Origin: Collinsella sp. TF08-11AT
Lineage (GTDB): Bacteria; Actinomycetota; Coriobacteriia; Coriobacteriales; Coriobacteriaceae
Reading direction: 5' to 3'
Length of the DNA stretch: 64,000 bases
NCBI RefSeq assembly: GCF_003437035.1
Contig: NZ_QSRL01000009.1
Span: 27,453 to 91,452 of the forward strand
A program made the translations under genes and the position numbers. The notes under the pieces are model-generated. The model made no database searches. It saw nothing but the letters and a program-made list of their open reading frames with translations, and was not told where the DNA came from. Shown here in pieces: positions 9,001-18,711 of the stretch (position 1 is its first letter; every line of letters starts with the position of its first letter).

Positions 9001-9406
9001 CGCTATCACTTGCACCGCGGGCCGCGTCATAGACGCCCTGCGCCCGCTGCTGGTTGGCGGCAGCAGCATCGTAGGGAGCAGCAGCCGCTTCCAGATCGGC
9101 CTTGGCAGCAGCAGCTTTGGCACGCGCCGCATCAACTGCAGCCTGCAGGTCGGCGACCTTTTGCGCCGCAGACACAGCACCCGCGCCAGCACCGGCGGCC
9201 GCAGCGCTCGTCAGCGGCGACATCACCGCAGCCGTTGCGCCCGCAGCGCCAATGCCATCCGCACCCTGCGCCGCCGCGGCCAGGGGCGACAGCAGCGAGC
9301 CGCCCGTCATGGCAATCGTCGCCGCAGCAACTGTCGCCACGCGTCCAGCCGCCTTGGCCTTACCCAAAGCCTTGCCGTTCATGTCCTTGTTCATGTTCTT
9401 GCTCAT
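6056..9406 (-). CDS. Wall-anchored coiled-coil protein with CAP domain
   Basis: This 1116-residue surface protein has an N-terminal signal region (AGRVATVAAATIAMTGG) and two very long Ala/Gln/Lys-rich heptad coiled coils. Between them, around residues 460-650, lies a CAP/SCP domain (GENVAWNYG, AYDFYTAHSSQIDN, VGHYINVINP). The C-terminus is a sortase signal: MPATG, a hydrophobic stretch (FVIGGTVLVAAGVFL) and DKRRQ. It is likely a covalently attached stalk that displays the CAP domain, possibly for adhesion. A GGAAGGAA site precedes the ATG at 9406. Extreme Ala content produces long false reading frames on the other strand. Confidence 0.85.
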   Translation of the reverse strand: MSKNMNKDMNGKALGKAKAAGRVATVAAATIAMTGGSLLSPLAAAAQGADGIGAAGATAAVMSPLTSAAAAGAGAGAVSAAQKVADLQAAVDAARAKAAAAKADLEAAAAPYDAAAANQQRAQGVYDAARGASDSAVSAASAGLEKQLGAAQDKADLDVKTLEDAQAALDAAKKNLTDKDEALVAAQKAAANAQSALETAQAAASDATPEAVAAAQAAAEQAASDLEQAKQQAADAQAKLSDAQAAADAAAAKQRETQVKLSAAQQAKTAADADVDAAQASYDAAKADLDRAEQGAAGPEYEDAKAKVTAASEALTAAKATQAQREGELAAAEQEATAVEGEVQTAQQAVANQQQVATDAQTKLDDAAAAKTAADAALDQAKADHASALTELADAQVKLSAAKDEKDAADKALNQAKAQKQQADQAVAQAQAKLDAAQATANASAENYRQGAIAFFKSVGADDAANIILNCKLANYNKVGEEVDATSLTNMKQAVVWLKACNEYRASVGLGELKVTYAMMATAIADANFSDTKVAHAQQFNVGENVAWNYGSNPFKQWVDQEKAIFDAAAASLGASGLTGKAAYDFYTAHSSQIDNYAALHGGSSPSVGHYINVINPDYTVTGMGVCTRGTLYGSTQAQTFVYSGQWYKPYNLNPMTVAEYEAALNAWCDALANPEQGVDAARKELAAAQGVAEDAGNKVNVASQAVAAKQAQVERAAADVDTAAAKASDAQAAVEQKQAVADAAARAVSDARADLSAANAVVAAAQDAVAAKSGELDIAKGKAAAAKRALDAARTGVDEKQDALAAAQDELAAYSADIAAAQRAFDAASSALEDARANQRVAEAELLAAQGDADQAGIDAAATQAELDMAQQAASDADAVVATAQAKSDAAAGRASQLKNAAAALARATEGKATADVALDAAEVAVSDAEYDVVEAGDAVANATAARDASAAAVARLRSVNLAEAIVNGSADDADEALNAKIAAAHDAAERAATAKAELDAAVAATDAVAPAYLEALANYTAAKAELDQAIAELNAEIARQEAAERGNGEQAQTATQVTYQAKHAVATTEIATQQTAMPATGDAFDLLGETFVIGGTVLVAAGVFLSDKRRQLIR

Positions 9407-9492
9407 TGCCGATTCCTTCCCACGGTGAGCCGTTGTTTGCCACAGATAGTCGATCTGACTTGCCCCATTAAAAAGAGGTGATAACGGGGTAA

Positions 9493-9723
9493 TTAAATTG
9501 AGCGAATTGAATCGTGATGAAACTGATCTCCGCAAAAACCAAACTCATAGTTCCGCTCGCGCTCAATCTCATCTAAATACTCGAGTTCTTCGCCGCATGG
9601 CTTCTCTTCATCTAGAAATACAAGCCCGTTCTCTGCGCGAGAGCCGACAGTGCAACCAAAGATAGTCTCGAGATTAATGTAACCACTATTATCGTTGTTA
9701 AAGGAGAAACTGCTGGTGTTCAT
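9493..9723 (-). CDS. Small acidic hypothetical protein
   Basis: A possible 76-residue protein, MNTSSFSFNNDNSGYINLET onward, rich in Asp, Glu and Asn, without membrane segments. Base composition is lower in GC than the flanking wall-protein gene. No clear ribosome site precedes this ATG or the alternative at 9783. It matches no family I know and may be spurious. Confidence 0.35.
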   Translation of the reverse strand: MNTSSFSFNNDNSGYINLETIFGCTVGSRAENGLVFLDEEKPCGEELEYLDEIERERNYEFGFCGDQFHHDSIRSI

Positions 9724-9872
9724 GCTCAAGTCCCGTCTACATAAACTCAAATTGCTGTGCTTGGCCTCTTTTAGAGACCCCATCTCATACGCTATGACTG
9801 CAGTATATGCGCTCCGCTTGTATGTTGCAAGAACAATTTTAGTTTTCTAGCACATATAACTAATCTGTTTCC

Positions 9873-11768
9873 TCACGAGCAAATACCACACTCCCCCGCC
9901 GCGCCCTCACGCGCGGCATATTCGTTGAGATACTTCACCGGAATCGGCCACCTGGAAGGAGCCCCGTGGCGCGAAAGCCCCTCATTGACCAGCTGAACCA
10001 GCAGCTCGGACAGATCGTCGCCTTCGAGCACCTCGACCGAGCGCACATGAATCGACGTTGCCAGATCCTCCTTGGTGCCGTTGTTGACGCCCACAAAGTA
10101 GCAGGTCAACCCTGCACGTTCAAACGTTCCAATACCGTAATAGGGCGAGTTGTAGCTCTCGAAAAACTCCTTCTTACGACCCGCCTTACCCGTAAGCTGG
10201 TAATCGCGCACCAAGGTCACAAAAGTGTTGGAGAAGGTCGTCAAGCCCGTGTCCCGCACGCGTGCCAACATAGATCGTTCGCCTGCCCGCACGTCAAAGA
10301 TGTAGGCATCCTTGTCGAGTTTGCCGTCCGACGTCAGCAGTTCAAGCTCCATCTCGTCCACAGGACCGTCCTCGATGGGATGCGAGGTGTAGTCCATGGT
10401 CCCGTCGACACCAATCGTTAGCGTTGCGAGGCGTTCATCCAGCTCAACCTTATCCTTCTCCTTGCGCGGGACATTGACCACGCCACAGACCGTCACCGAC
10501 CCAACGCCAAAAGAGCCAAGGTCAAACGCCTTCACCCGGCCGTCGGCAACATCCTGCTTAACCAACAGCTCTTTGAGCATGGCGCCCAGGATTCCCTCCT
10601 GTGCGCCGCACACCTTTGCATTCGACGCCGCCTTAAACAGCGGCTCGCACACGTCCGGCGTCACATGCTGCTCAACCACGCCAGCGTGCAGGGCATAGCC
10701 ATCGTTCTCGGCGACCTCGTTGGGCACCATGACGATATTCCACGCCAGCGGATCCACATCCTTCCCGCCATACGACGCGCACACGCCCCACGAGGAATCG
10801 TTGAGTCGATCGACCAACTGGCGCGCCACCCCAGCAAGCCCTTTGTGCGCAAACGACACCACAACCCGCTGTCCCACCGCGCGCTCCGCAACCACGCGGG
10901 CATATCGCTCGCTTTTCAATACCTCGTAGAAGCTCTTGCGCGGATACTCCCTGAGCGACACCCGGGCAAAGTCGCCGTACCGGCGCTCGAGGATCTGCAG
11001 CTCTCGGTACAGGATGCCCTTCTTGGTATAGGCGACCTTTTCCGCTTGGGCCGAAAACGTAAGATCACGGCGCTTGGACGGCTTATCGCCCTTGGCGCGG
11101 CGCAGGATGTACTCGTCACGTTGTCCGTGAGCCAGCACCACCGAAGCCACGGGCGACAGCCTGTAACCAACCTGGCTGTTAATCTTCTCGAGCTCCTTCT
11201 TGTCGCCTGCCGCACGACCGATGAGCACCCGTCGCTTGGTAAACGTTCGGATCTTAAGTTCGAAGGTGCAATCCTCGTTGATAACGGTCTCGACCGTCTC
11301 AATCTTGGCAGGGCCCGTTCCAGCTTCCTCAATGGCGTCGCGGCGAGCACCCTTGGCGCTTACAACATACAAGTGCCCCGTATCATTGGGAATCTCGTCC
11401 TCGATCCCCTCAAATTGCGAGCACGAGTTGAACAGCAGACGCAATGCGATGTAATCATCCAGCTCGTTCCAATGAGTTTTAATCGGAACCATTTGCTCAT
11501 GGTCGAGCGAAGCGCTCAGGTCACCCGTCTGCGCGCCCGCCTTGACCATCAGAAAGACGCGGTTGTCCTCGAGCTGCGTAAGCGCGACGACCTTACCTGT
11601 CTGGCACACATCGGCCATAAAGTTTGCCACGGCATGCTTGTCCGCATCGCCGACGTTGCACCAAAAGACCGAGTAGCGCTTCTCGGCAGCCGCGGCATCG
11701 AGCTGCAATACGAGCTCGGACACAGCGATGTCTCCCAGACCACACGGCTGGTTATGCTTCGATTGCAC
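9873..11768 (-). CDS. Unknown 631-aa protein, PIWI-like C-terminus possible
   Basis: Last gene of the leftward operon A. It starts with GTG inside the end of the helicase gene (17-nt overlap), with GGAGG 9 nt upstream, so translation is coupled. I recognise no family with confidence. Weak hints point to an Argonaute-like fold: a middle part with WNIVMVPNEVAEND and VVEQHVTPD, a strand LTIGVDGT, and a C-terminal end RWPIPVKYLNEYA that resembles the last helix of PIWI domains. No RNase H-type catalytic tetrad can be assigned. Its fixed position behind a helicase-nuclease recalls PIWI-RE operons, but that is inference. Confidence 0.8.
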   Translation of the reverse strand: MQSKHNQPCGLGDIAVSELVLQLDAAAAEKRYSVFWCNVGDADKHAVANFMADVCQTGKVVALTQLEDNRVFLMVKAGAQTGDLSASLDHEQMVPIKTHWNELDDYIALRLLFNSCSQFEGIEDEIPNDTGHLYVVSAKGARRDAIEEAGTGPAKIETVETVINEDCTFELKIRTFTKRRVLIGRAAGDKKELEKINSQVGYRLSPVASVVLAHGQRDEYILRRAKGDKPSKRRDLTFSAQAEKVAYTKKGILYRELQILERRYGDFARVSLREYPRKSFYEVLKSERYARVVAERAVGQRVVVSFAHKGLAGVARQLVDRLNDSSWGVCASYGGKDVDPLAWNIVMVPNEVAENDGYALHAGVVEQHVTPDVCEPLFKAASNAKVCGAQEGILGAMLKELLVKQDVADGRVKAFDLGSFGVGSVTVCGVVNVPRKEKDKVELDERLATLTIGVDGTMDYTSHPIEDGPVDEMELELLTSDGKLDKDAYIFDVRAGERSMLARVRDTGLTTFSNTFVTLVRDYQLTGKAGRKKEFFESYNSPYYGIGTFERAGLTCYFVGVNNGTKEDLATSIHVRSVEVLEGDDLSELLVQLVNEGLSRHGAPSRWPIPVKYLNEYAAREGAAGECGICS

Positions 11769-14700
11769 GGCCGATCGCCTCCATCATCTCCAGGTTGATT
11801 GCTCCATCAGTTGCCATATAGGGGAAGGAGAACACCATCCCCTCGTCATCGATTGGCTTTTGGCGGAGCTCCAGCGCCGCCTCGTCAGCCAAAACATTGA
11901 CGATCAGCAGCCGCTTCGCCCCGACTTTTTGAGCCTTTGCCTTAAAGCGCTCTGCGTCCGTAGTCTCGCCGCCGGAGCGCCTGTAGGCCTCGTAGGCGCC
12001 GATGCGATAGTGCTTAAAATCGATCCACACGCCGGTCTTGTTGCCAGCGGCATCGAGCACCTCAAAATCGCCGCCCGTCTCGGCATGGGCTGCATCGCCA
12101 CGAGTAAGCGAATAGCGACCGTCGTAATACGCCTCGAAGATGGCCCTGCCGGCAGACTCTCCCAGTTCTCCCAGGTATACCGCCTGAAACATATAGGGTG
12201 TCATATGTGCCGTCGCCGCCGGCTGCAGCGTCGCGGGCACCCCGTCGCGTGACCAGCGCTCGCGCACCTCGCGAATCGAAAGCAGCTCGGGTACGCGCGC
12301 CGCCGCTTGGCTTATCTGACGAACCGTCGCGCCCTTTAATCCCTTGTCGTAGCGGCAACATTCCTCCAGGCGAGCGGCAATCTGCTCAACAGGCTCGCCA
12401 TCGTAGCTGGGAAATTCAAAATGCGGCACCTTACACGCTCCGCCCTGCGCATACGCATAGCCACTCGCGGCAAACGGCATGTGCAGTGCGGTGCTTTTGC
12501 GTGCAGGATAGCTCGCAAGCTCCTCCCACGGCAGGCAAAAATGATGCAGATAAAAATTGCGCTCGTCATCGAAAGCGGCCAGATCTTCCTCGCGCGCATC
12601 GAGCGAGGCAACCTTCCACGCCAGCTTTTCGTGCTTCTCTTTCGCCAGGTTGTTCCTAAAGGCAGCAAGGTTCTGCTGCTTACTGGCAGCGTGCTGCTTC
12701 TTGTCCGCCATGTGATTGTTGACGGCCGCACAGGCGCCAACCACCTGCTCCAGCTCGTAGCCCATCGGCAAATCGTGCAAGAACGAAAAATCGCAATCGG
12801 CGGCGATTTCGCGATCGAGCATTACCTGCACATGGAGCATCTTTACGCTCGTACGCATCAAGCGGCCCACCGCCTGCGCCACGATGCGAGCGCCTTCGAC
12901 CTGGTACGAGAGGGTGTCGCGCACCGGCAGTTTTCCGCCGGCGCCCGCCAGTACCGTGCGCACACGATGGCGCTTCTGGATAAACGGAATCTCACCGCGC
13001 GTCACGAGCTCCTCCTGTTCGACCACGCCAAGCAGCGCCTGCTGGTCAAACTTCTTTGAGCTCATATCGACTCCCCAAGCCAAGCGGCTCGTGGGCGACT
13101 CCACGTACAGAAAATCGAGGTCCATCTTGGGATGTCGCCCATCGTTGCCAAAACCACAATCGACCTGGCGCACCGTGTTGCGCAGGCTCTCCGGCACCTC
13201 GTATTTAAGGTTCTTGGAAAAGCCACCAGCGGCAAGGTTGATAAACATCAGGGTCGGCTCTCCGTCCTTCAGACGTTCCTGAGCGCCGTGCCAACCTTCC
13301 TCCCATCCCGCAGCGTTAAAGCACGGCACCATATCCTTTGCCTCCTCGAGCGACTTCTCGTACGAAGCCTCGGGATGCTTAACGTTCCTAATCACCAGTT
13401 CGGCAACGATTTCGCGGGCAAGATCCAGCGCCAAACTATTAAAGTCGCCATGGTTTCCCATGTGTCGTGTCGTAAAGATGGCTCCCGCCTGCTGCTCACT
13501 GCGCGCCACGCCACGCGCCCAGGCGCTCACGGCAACGAGCGTCTTGCTCAGACGCTTTAGTTCAAACTCGATGCTTTCGGCATCGCTCGTGGTCACCCTG
13601 TCGGCAATCTTTCGGCGCAGGCACGCCGCAAGCCCTTCGCTCACGCCAATCTGGTCAAAGAATCCCATCACATGCTCGTACACCTCGTCGGGCGACACGA
13701 TACCGCCGCCATAGGCGCCGCCGGCCACGGCCGCCATGCCGGCAAGCTTCTTGGACTCGTCAACCCAAACGACGTCGACGGCGTACATCGTTGCCGCCTG
13801 CTTGTTGAACAGCCTGGTCTGCCGCACGATCTCCTGGTTGAGCTCGCCAATCCAGGCATCTTTACGAACCACGCCATGCACTTCGTCCAGGTAATCCAGG
13901 TCAAAGTTCTTAATAGTCGGTGCATTCCAGGTGGCGCTCATGCACACACAGGGAGCCTTGGCGGCAATGGATGCCAGATACGCCTCGGGCATGCGCTCAA
14001 TGCCGTGATTAGTCAGGTACGTGGTAAACATATGGTCGATGGTGGTTTCCATCACCAGGTAGTCAACACCACGCGCATACATCGAGTCGTCAACGGCATC
14101 GATTTCATCGTTCTTGCGGTCCTTAAAGAACAGCGCCAGCATCAACGAATTCCAGAAGTATTTCTCGTTGGTCTGGTCGTTCCTAATGCCCAGGGCATCG
14201 ATGATATTCTTGCGCGAAAGATCGTCCTTGTACGAAATGCTGCCGTAGTACAGCTTGTCCATAAGCGTGGCACAGCGGGCAAGATGGCCCACCACCATCC
14301 TGACAAGGCCGCGCGCACGGCGCACCGCCTTATTGACGGTCTGCTGCTCGTCCGTCCCACAAGACGTAATCATGTTGCGGTTGCGGCGAGTATCGAGCTC
14401 ATAGCGCAAGGGATTCGACAGGCCATCGCCCACCGAAATATCGTCGCTGCCAAACAGATGACGACCGGCAAGCTGCTCGTCTTTCGCCTTGTCAGACAGG
14501 GCAAAAGGCTGCTGCAGCTCCATATCCTGAATACACGCAGCGATCATCTTTTGAATACGCTTGGCACCCTTGGCGATCTCTTCGGCAGCCGTCTCCACAC
14601 TTGCGCGCGAAACCTTGCCCGTTGCCGCGTTTGACCCCTCGTGCTCGCCCGAGGTCGAGGCATGCGTATAGACCGCCATCCACTGGTCCCGATTTCCCAG

Positions 14701-15685
14701 CAGCAGAGGATCAACCACGCCGCCATTAAAATGACGGTCAAGAATACGCAGCATCTCGTCGGGCTGAAATTTCATATGTCCCGCCGCCAGCATCGACAGC
14801 ATATCGGCCTTCGCATGGTCGATCTCGTCAAAGATAAACAGGCATTCGTCGGCAACCGCTGCGTTAAAGAACACAACGCCCGCTTCTGTCACCGTATCGA
14901 TTCTATTGACGAGCTTTTGCGGCGTGCATGCAATTACATGCGGCGCGCGCTTATCGTTAAGCAATGCCGAGGGCCAAATCCGGGGAATCTCCTCAATGCC
15001 ACGCGTGATGCTCTGGCGTCCACGGCTCACCGCTCGACGCAAGCTCGCGTCTGCCAACGCCAGCTTATCCCACAGCCCTGGAGTCAGGCGGTCGACAACG
15101 CTTCCCAGACGCTCCTTCTTGTCCAAAAGGCCCAAAAGGTCATCGGCGACCTCCATCACACCGCGCCACGCGTGCGCAATATCGCGAAGAACGGCCTCGT
15201 CCTTTGCTCCAAAGGGGCATGGAATATCGCGCGGCCTTACGCTGCCCTTGTCAAACGTGGCGTCAATCCAGTTTTTGATGTTCTCGCCCGCTCGCGGAAG
15301 ATCGAACACCATGCGCTCCGCATCATCGTCACTCATGCCCTGCTCAACCAACAATTCGCGCACGTTTGCAACATAGTTGTCGCGGTTGTCCTTACCCGGA
15401 ACCACAAACACCAGAGTACGGCGACCGGGACATTTATTAAAACAGCCCGACTCATCCCAGCCGCCGGCAATCAGGTCTGCCGTGACCTGCTCGGCCGTGT
15501 AGTTTTTACCCGAGCCCGTTGTGGCGCCCAAAAAGTACAGGCCGTTGTTGTCCTGATCCTTGGGGACAAACAGCGCACGCTCAAAAAAACTCGCGCATCG
15601 CCTTTTGGCGCGCAAGATAGGGAGAAAGCTCCTTGTCGCCCGCAGACGACGGATTCGATTGACAGTTCAGCTCCCACGTAGCCAT
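11752..15685 (-). CDS. SF2 helicase fused to PD-(D/E)xK nuclease, frameshifted
   Basis: If read through one frameshift, this is a 1310-residue protein. It has Walker A GATTGSGK (K60), motif II FDEID, motif III SAT (CMSATWN) and motif VI QAVGRLMRT, which place it in helicase superfamily 2, DinG/DEAD-like. The C-terminus has a restriction-endonuclease pattern, GGDFEV (D1206) then WIDFKHY (D1222, K1224), followed by the strand RLLIVNVL. The natural start is ATG 15685, with GGAGG upstream; its frame stops after 34 codons at a run of seven T (15583-15589). Removing one T joins it exactly (MREFF-ERALF) to the long frame. It overlaps the next gene by 17 nt. Confidence 0.82.
15583..15589 (-). other. 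Seven-T frameshift point in helicase gene
   Basis: On the coding strand GAG is followed by seven T and then GAGCG. Six T would keep frame; seven give an immediate TGA. Phase-variable length change, transcriptional slippage, +1 ribosomal shift, mutation or sequencing error are all possible. Confidence 0.75.
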
Positions 15686-15814
15686 GGTCAAACCTCCGAT
15701 TTAGTTGTTGCATGTGTTGAATACCATCCCGTGCGGACAAAAACTCACGCAGGGCGGCTGAGCGATGGCATCTATGCCGCTTGAGAAAAGAAAGGAAAGA
15801 GAAGCAGTCGGCGA

Positions 15815-17584
15815 CTACTCGCACGAAGCGAGCAGCTTCTCAAGATCGCATTCCAACGCCTCGCGCTCCTCAGCGTCGATCACCGCGAGGGCGACACGCA
15901 TCAGGGACACATCGGCGGCAAGCTCCTTTACCTGGTCGGGACGCTTGCTAAAGTGGTCGTAAATCCGCAGGGCCTCCCCGGCCGCCAGGTACTGCCACTT
16001 TTCCAACGAAGGCTTTTCGGACCTGCTCATGGCATCGACCCACTCGCCAAGACCCTGAAAACCGTTGCCCGTAGTCGTGCCGTTCATAACCACATCGAGC
16101 GGGCTCAGCAAGCAATCGGGCGATTTTTTGTACACCAATTTGGTGAGCGTAAGCACCTGAGCAAGGTTGCGATACTGTTCCTTGTCGGCATAGAGCACGT
16201 CGTTGTAGCAGGCGCACGCCTTAAGCAGCTCGTGGGCGGCAATGCGCTCCGGCCCATCAAACGGAACGCCGCGCAACAACACCCCAGCAAGATCGAATGC
16301 CTTGCCGCCCTGCACGATCTTGTCGAGCGCCGAACCGTCCACCAAATCCGCCAGCCAAGCAAACTCAGGCTGATACGGCTTATGCTCGTCCTCGTCCTCA
16401 TGCTCCATCCAGTCGCTTACCAACGCCAGGGCTTCAATCTCTCTCCCGTTCAGAAAGGGCGAATTCTCCCCCATCTCTTCCTGCAAAAAGCCCCGCGGCT
16501 CATGAGAGCGCTCGTACGCAACCGCAAGTTCCCCGTCGCTCACGACCAAGGTCGCACGGGAAATATAGGTATCTTCCCGCATGTCCCTCCAGGCGTACAT
16601 CATAAGGGGACGCAGTTGACGGAGCATGCCGCGCGCGCCGGCACCTTCCTTAACCGCGCGCTTCGCCGCAAGGCGAGCAGCATCTGCCATCAGCTCCATC
16701 TTGGCGCCATTTCCCATCATGTTGTTGTACTTGGGCAGGTACTGTTCATACGCAATCTGGACCAGATCGTCCACGCTCAAGGCGTTAAAGTTAATCACCG
16801 AGCCAATGCGCCCGCACAGCTCGGACATAATACCCCAAGTCTCAACATCCTCGATGGTCGCACTGTCTCGCAGCTCGTTTGCCGATTTTGCGGCGGTGCA
16901 CACGGCGGCATACGAGGATCCGAAGCCGACCGTGGTGCCAGACTTGTCACTCAGGCGCTTGCGCACCAGAGCATCCAAGCCCATAAAGGCGCCGCCCAAA
17001 ATGCAAACAACCTGATCGAGGTTGAGCGTCTTAATGGCCGCACTCTTGGAGGTATCGCATTCAAACGGCATCTCCCCGCCTTCCAAGAGCTTAAGGAACG
17101 ACTGCGATGGACTAAAGCTTGATGCAACTTCGCCCCCATCGGGCTCGGCACGAACTGCCTTGTCAAACTCGTCAAAGAGCACCAAACAGATATCGCCGGG
17201 ATTGGCAGCCTGATAGTCCGCGACCTGCGACAGGCAGTTGCTCATGCTGGCACCGCGCCAGCCCTCGCCCGTCATGGTGGAGACATCGAACACAAACAGC
17301 TTGAGCCCCGCGGCATCCGCCACGGCCTTGATGGTGTGGGTCTTTCCCGTGCCAGTGGAGCCCATCACCAAAATGGCAGCGGGCGAAAGAACGTCGCGCG
17401 GGTCGGCGCCGCGTGCCAACATCACGCAGCGGTTGACCTCAAAGCTCAGCGCCGTCACAAAGGCCTCCAAGCTTCCTTCGTGGCCAATAACACTCTGACG
17501 CGTCTGCTCCACCAGACGCGTAGGCGCAATTCGATTGAGCAAGTCCTGGTAGCGATCGATGTTTCGATACTGCTTCTGAGTCAT
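15815..17584 (-). CDS. ClpX-like AAA+ unfoldase with ClpP-docking loop
   Basis: A 589-residue AAA+ ATPase clearly homologous to ClpX but without its N-terminal zinc domain. Walker A is GSTGTGKT (75-82), Walker B FDEFD (137-141), and sensor-2 GARG (316-319). The pore loop GYVG of ClpX is replaced by GWRG (108-111), keeping an aromatic residue. ILGGAFMGLD aligns with ClpX ICGGAFAGLD. The next loop reads TTVGFGSS (V219-G220-F221), matching the ClpX IGF loop that docks on ClpP. About 250 extra C-terminal residues are unlike ClpX and may choose substrates. ATG 17584 has AAAGGAAGG upstream. A ClpP is encoded at 32729-33331. Confidence 0.88.
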   Translation of the reverse strand: MTQKQYRNIDRYQDLLNRIAPTRLVEQTRQSVIGHEGSLEAFVTALSFEVNRCVMLARGADPRDVLSPAAILVMGSTGTGKTHTIKAVADAAGLKLFVFDVSTMTGEGWRGASMSNCLSQVADYQAANPGDICLVLFDEFDKAVRAEPDGGEVASSFSPSQSFLKLLEGGEMPFECDTSKSAAIKTLNLDQVVCILGGAFMGLDALVRKRLSDKSGTTVGFGSSYAAVCTAAKSANELRDSATIEDVETWGIMSELCGRIGSVINFNALSVDDLVQIAYEQYLPKYNNMMGNGAKMELMADAARLAAKRAVKEGAGARGMLRQLRPLMMYAWRDMREDTYISRATLVVSDGELAVAYERSHEPRGFLQEEMGENSPFLNGREIEALALVSDWMEHEDEDEHKPYQPEFAWLADLVDGSALDKIVQGGKAFDLAGVLLRGVPFDGPERIAAHELLKACACYNDVLYADKEQYRNLAQVLTLTKLVYKKSPDCLLSPLDVVMNGTTTGNGFQGLGEWVDAMSRSEKPSLEKWQYLAAGEALRIYDHFSKRPDQVKELAADVSLMRVALAVIDAEEREALECDLEKLLASCE

Positions 17585-17644
17585 GGGCGCCTTCCTTTCC
17601 ATATTGGTTTTCTTTCCTTCGATGTGGGCCGAGCCCTTAAACCA

Positions 17645-17851
17645 CTACAGTGCCAGCGATGTCGCCGACTCCAGATAGATCACGTTGCCCGGCTGGGTAA
17701 AGACCGGAATGTGGTAGAGCAGCTGCAAAATGCCCTGCTTGAGCAGCGGAAACAGTGTGGGATGCAACACTTCGTACATCAGGGCACCAGCCATAAGAGC
17801 GGTAAGTATGGCAAGCAGCAGAAGCTTTTGAGCGTTAGAGAATACCGACAT
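17645..17851 (-). CDS. Small membrane protein in operon A
   Basis: A 68-residue protein with a strong transmembrane helix (KLLLLAILTALMAGALMYEV) and a second, weaker hydrophobic stretch (FPLLKQGILQLLYHIPVF). AAAGGA lies 6 nt before the ATG at 17851. It sits between a larger membrane protein and the ClpX-like gene with short gaps (44 and 60 nt), so it is probably cotranscribed. Family not recognised. Confidence 0.65.
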   Translation of the reverse strand: MSVFSNAQKLLLLAILTALMAGALMYEVLHPTLFPLLKQGILQLLYHIPVFTQPGNVIYLESATSLAL

Positions 17852-17895
17852 GGTCGTTCCTTTCTTCATGCGAGATATTTGGATTGCGTTGTGGG

Positions 17896-18633
17896 TTAGC
17901 GACTCATAGCGATGGCAATGCCAATAACCGTGATAACCACGGGGATCGCAAGCGATGCAAACAGAATCCCGGCAAAAAGGCCCACCACCAGCGCGCACAC
18001 GATGATGACCAGCGTGGTGGGTACAAGCGCAAGCAGAGGAGTAACCACGCAGGCGGATGCAAAGCGAAGCCCGTGGAACTTGTGCTCATCGGGAAATAGA
18101 GCGTTAAGGACCCCTTCGACAATTCGCCACTCGACAATCGTTCCGATGGTTAAGACAACCGCCCAAAGCAGGTAATCATTTGCACGGGAATCCGAAGCCA
18201 TCTTTCCGGTGACGCCAGCCCAACAATCAAATGCCGCGGTATAACCCAGCAAACAGACGATCGCGCAGACGACGGATGCAAATGCGCCCGCGCTCTCGAT
18301 TGCACCGAGCAGCTCGCACATGTCGGATTCGCGCCCTCCCGTTAACAGCACGATCCATTTGTGGGCAAGCGCCGCAACAAACGCCGCGCCCAGCACAACC
18401 CAGTACACCCTAAACGCCACCAGGCGCCATGAATGGAGCGGGATCACCGTGTTGCTCTCACTAATCTCGAACATAAACCCGCCGAGCCACGTCGTCAGCA
18501 AGCACATCATGTCGATGGCGACCACGTAGAGTACAACCGCAAAGACGGTTTGCAGAATCATGCCGAAAATATTCATCGCCGTTGGCTTCTTGGGGGCGTC
18601 CGGCTCGATTCTGTACATGTCGTATCCGTTCAT
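17896..18633 (-). CDS. Multi-pass membrane protein heading operon A
   Basis: This 245-residue protein has a cytoplasmic-looking start (MNGYDMYRIEPDAPKKP) and five or six hydrophobic helices, ending in a long double segment (VVITVIGIAIAMSR at the C-terminus). AAAGGAC precedes the ATG. It is the first gene of the leftward operon, facing the divergent methylase-like gene at 18903. With the next small gene it could anchor the operon A machinery to the membrane; that is inference. No family is recognised. Confidence 0.7.
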   Translation of the reverse strand: MNGYDMYRIEPDAPKKPTAMNIFGMILQTVFAVVLYVVAIDMMCLLTTWLGGFMFEISESNTVIPLHSWRLVAFRVYWVVLGAAFVAALAHKWIVLLTGGRESDMCELLGAIESAGAFASVVCAIVCLLGYTAAFDCWAGVTGKMASDSRANDYLLWAVVLTIGTIVEWRIVEGVLNALFPDEHKFHGLRFASACVVTPLLALVPTTLVIIVCALVVGLFAGILFASLAIPVVITVIGIAIAMSR

Positions 18634-18656
18634 TAGCTGTCCTTTCGTTGCTGAAA

Positions 18657-18711
18657 CAACTAGTTGGTTTATCCACTGTAGCTTGATACAACTAGGAGAT
18701 ATGCAAATCTC
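18657..18711. promoter_or_regulatory. Palindromes between divergent operon A and M-S gene
   Basis: The perfect palindrome CAACTAGTTG (18657-18666) is followed by a half copy CAACTAG (18689-18695) and an inverted repeat GAGAT-atgcaa-ATCTC (18696-18711). All lie just upstream of the leftward operon start, in an AT-rich divergent region (18634-18902). They are candidate operators for a shared regulator; the methylase-specificity protein transcribed to the right is one possibility. Confidence 0.45.

Noticed and set aside
8150..9481. 443-residue plus-strand frame opposite the wall protein
   Set aside because: It is the antisense of an Ala-rich coiled-coil gene; repeated GCN codons keep the opposite frames open, and the product is low-complexity Leu/Arg/Gly.
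15471..15824. 117-residue minus-strand frame at the helicase start
   Set aside because: It overlaps the true N-terminus and Walker region of the helicase in another frame; the ATG 15685 frame with GGAGG explains the sequence better.
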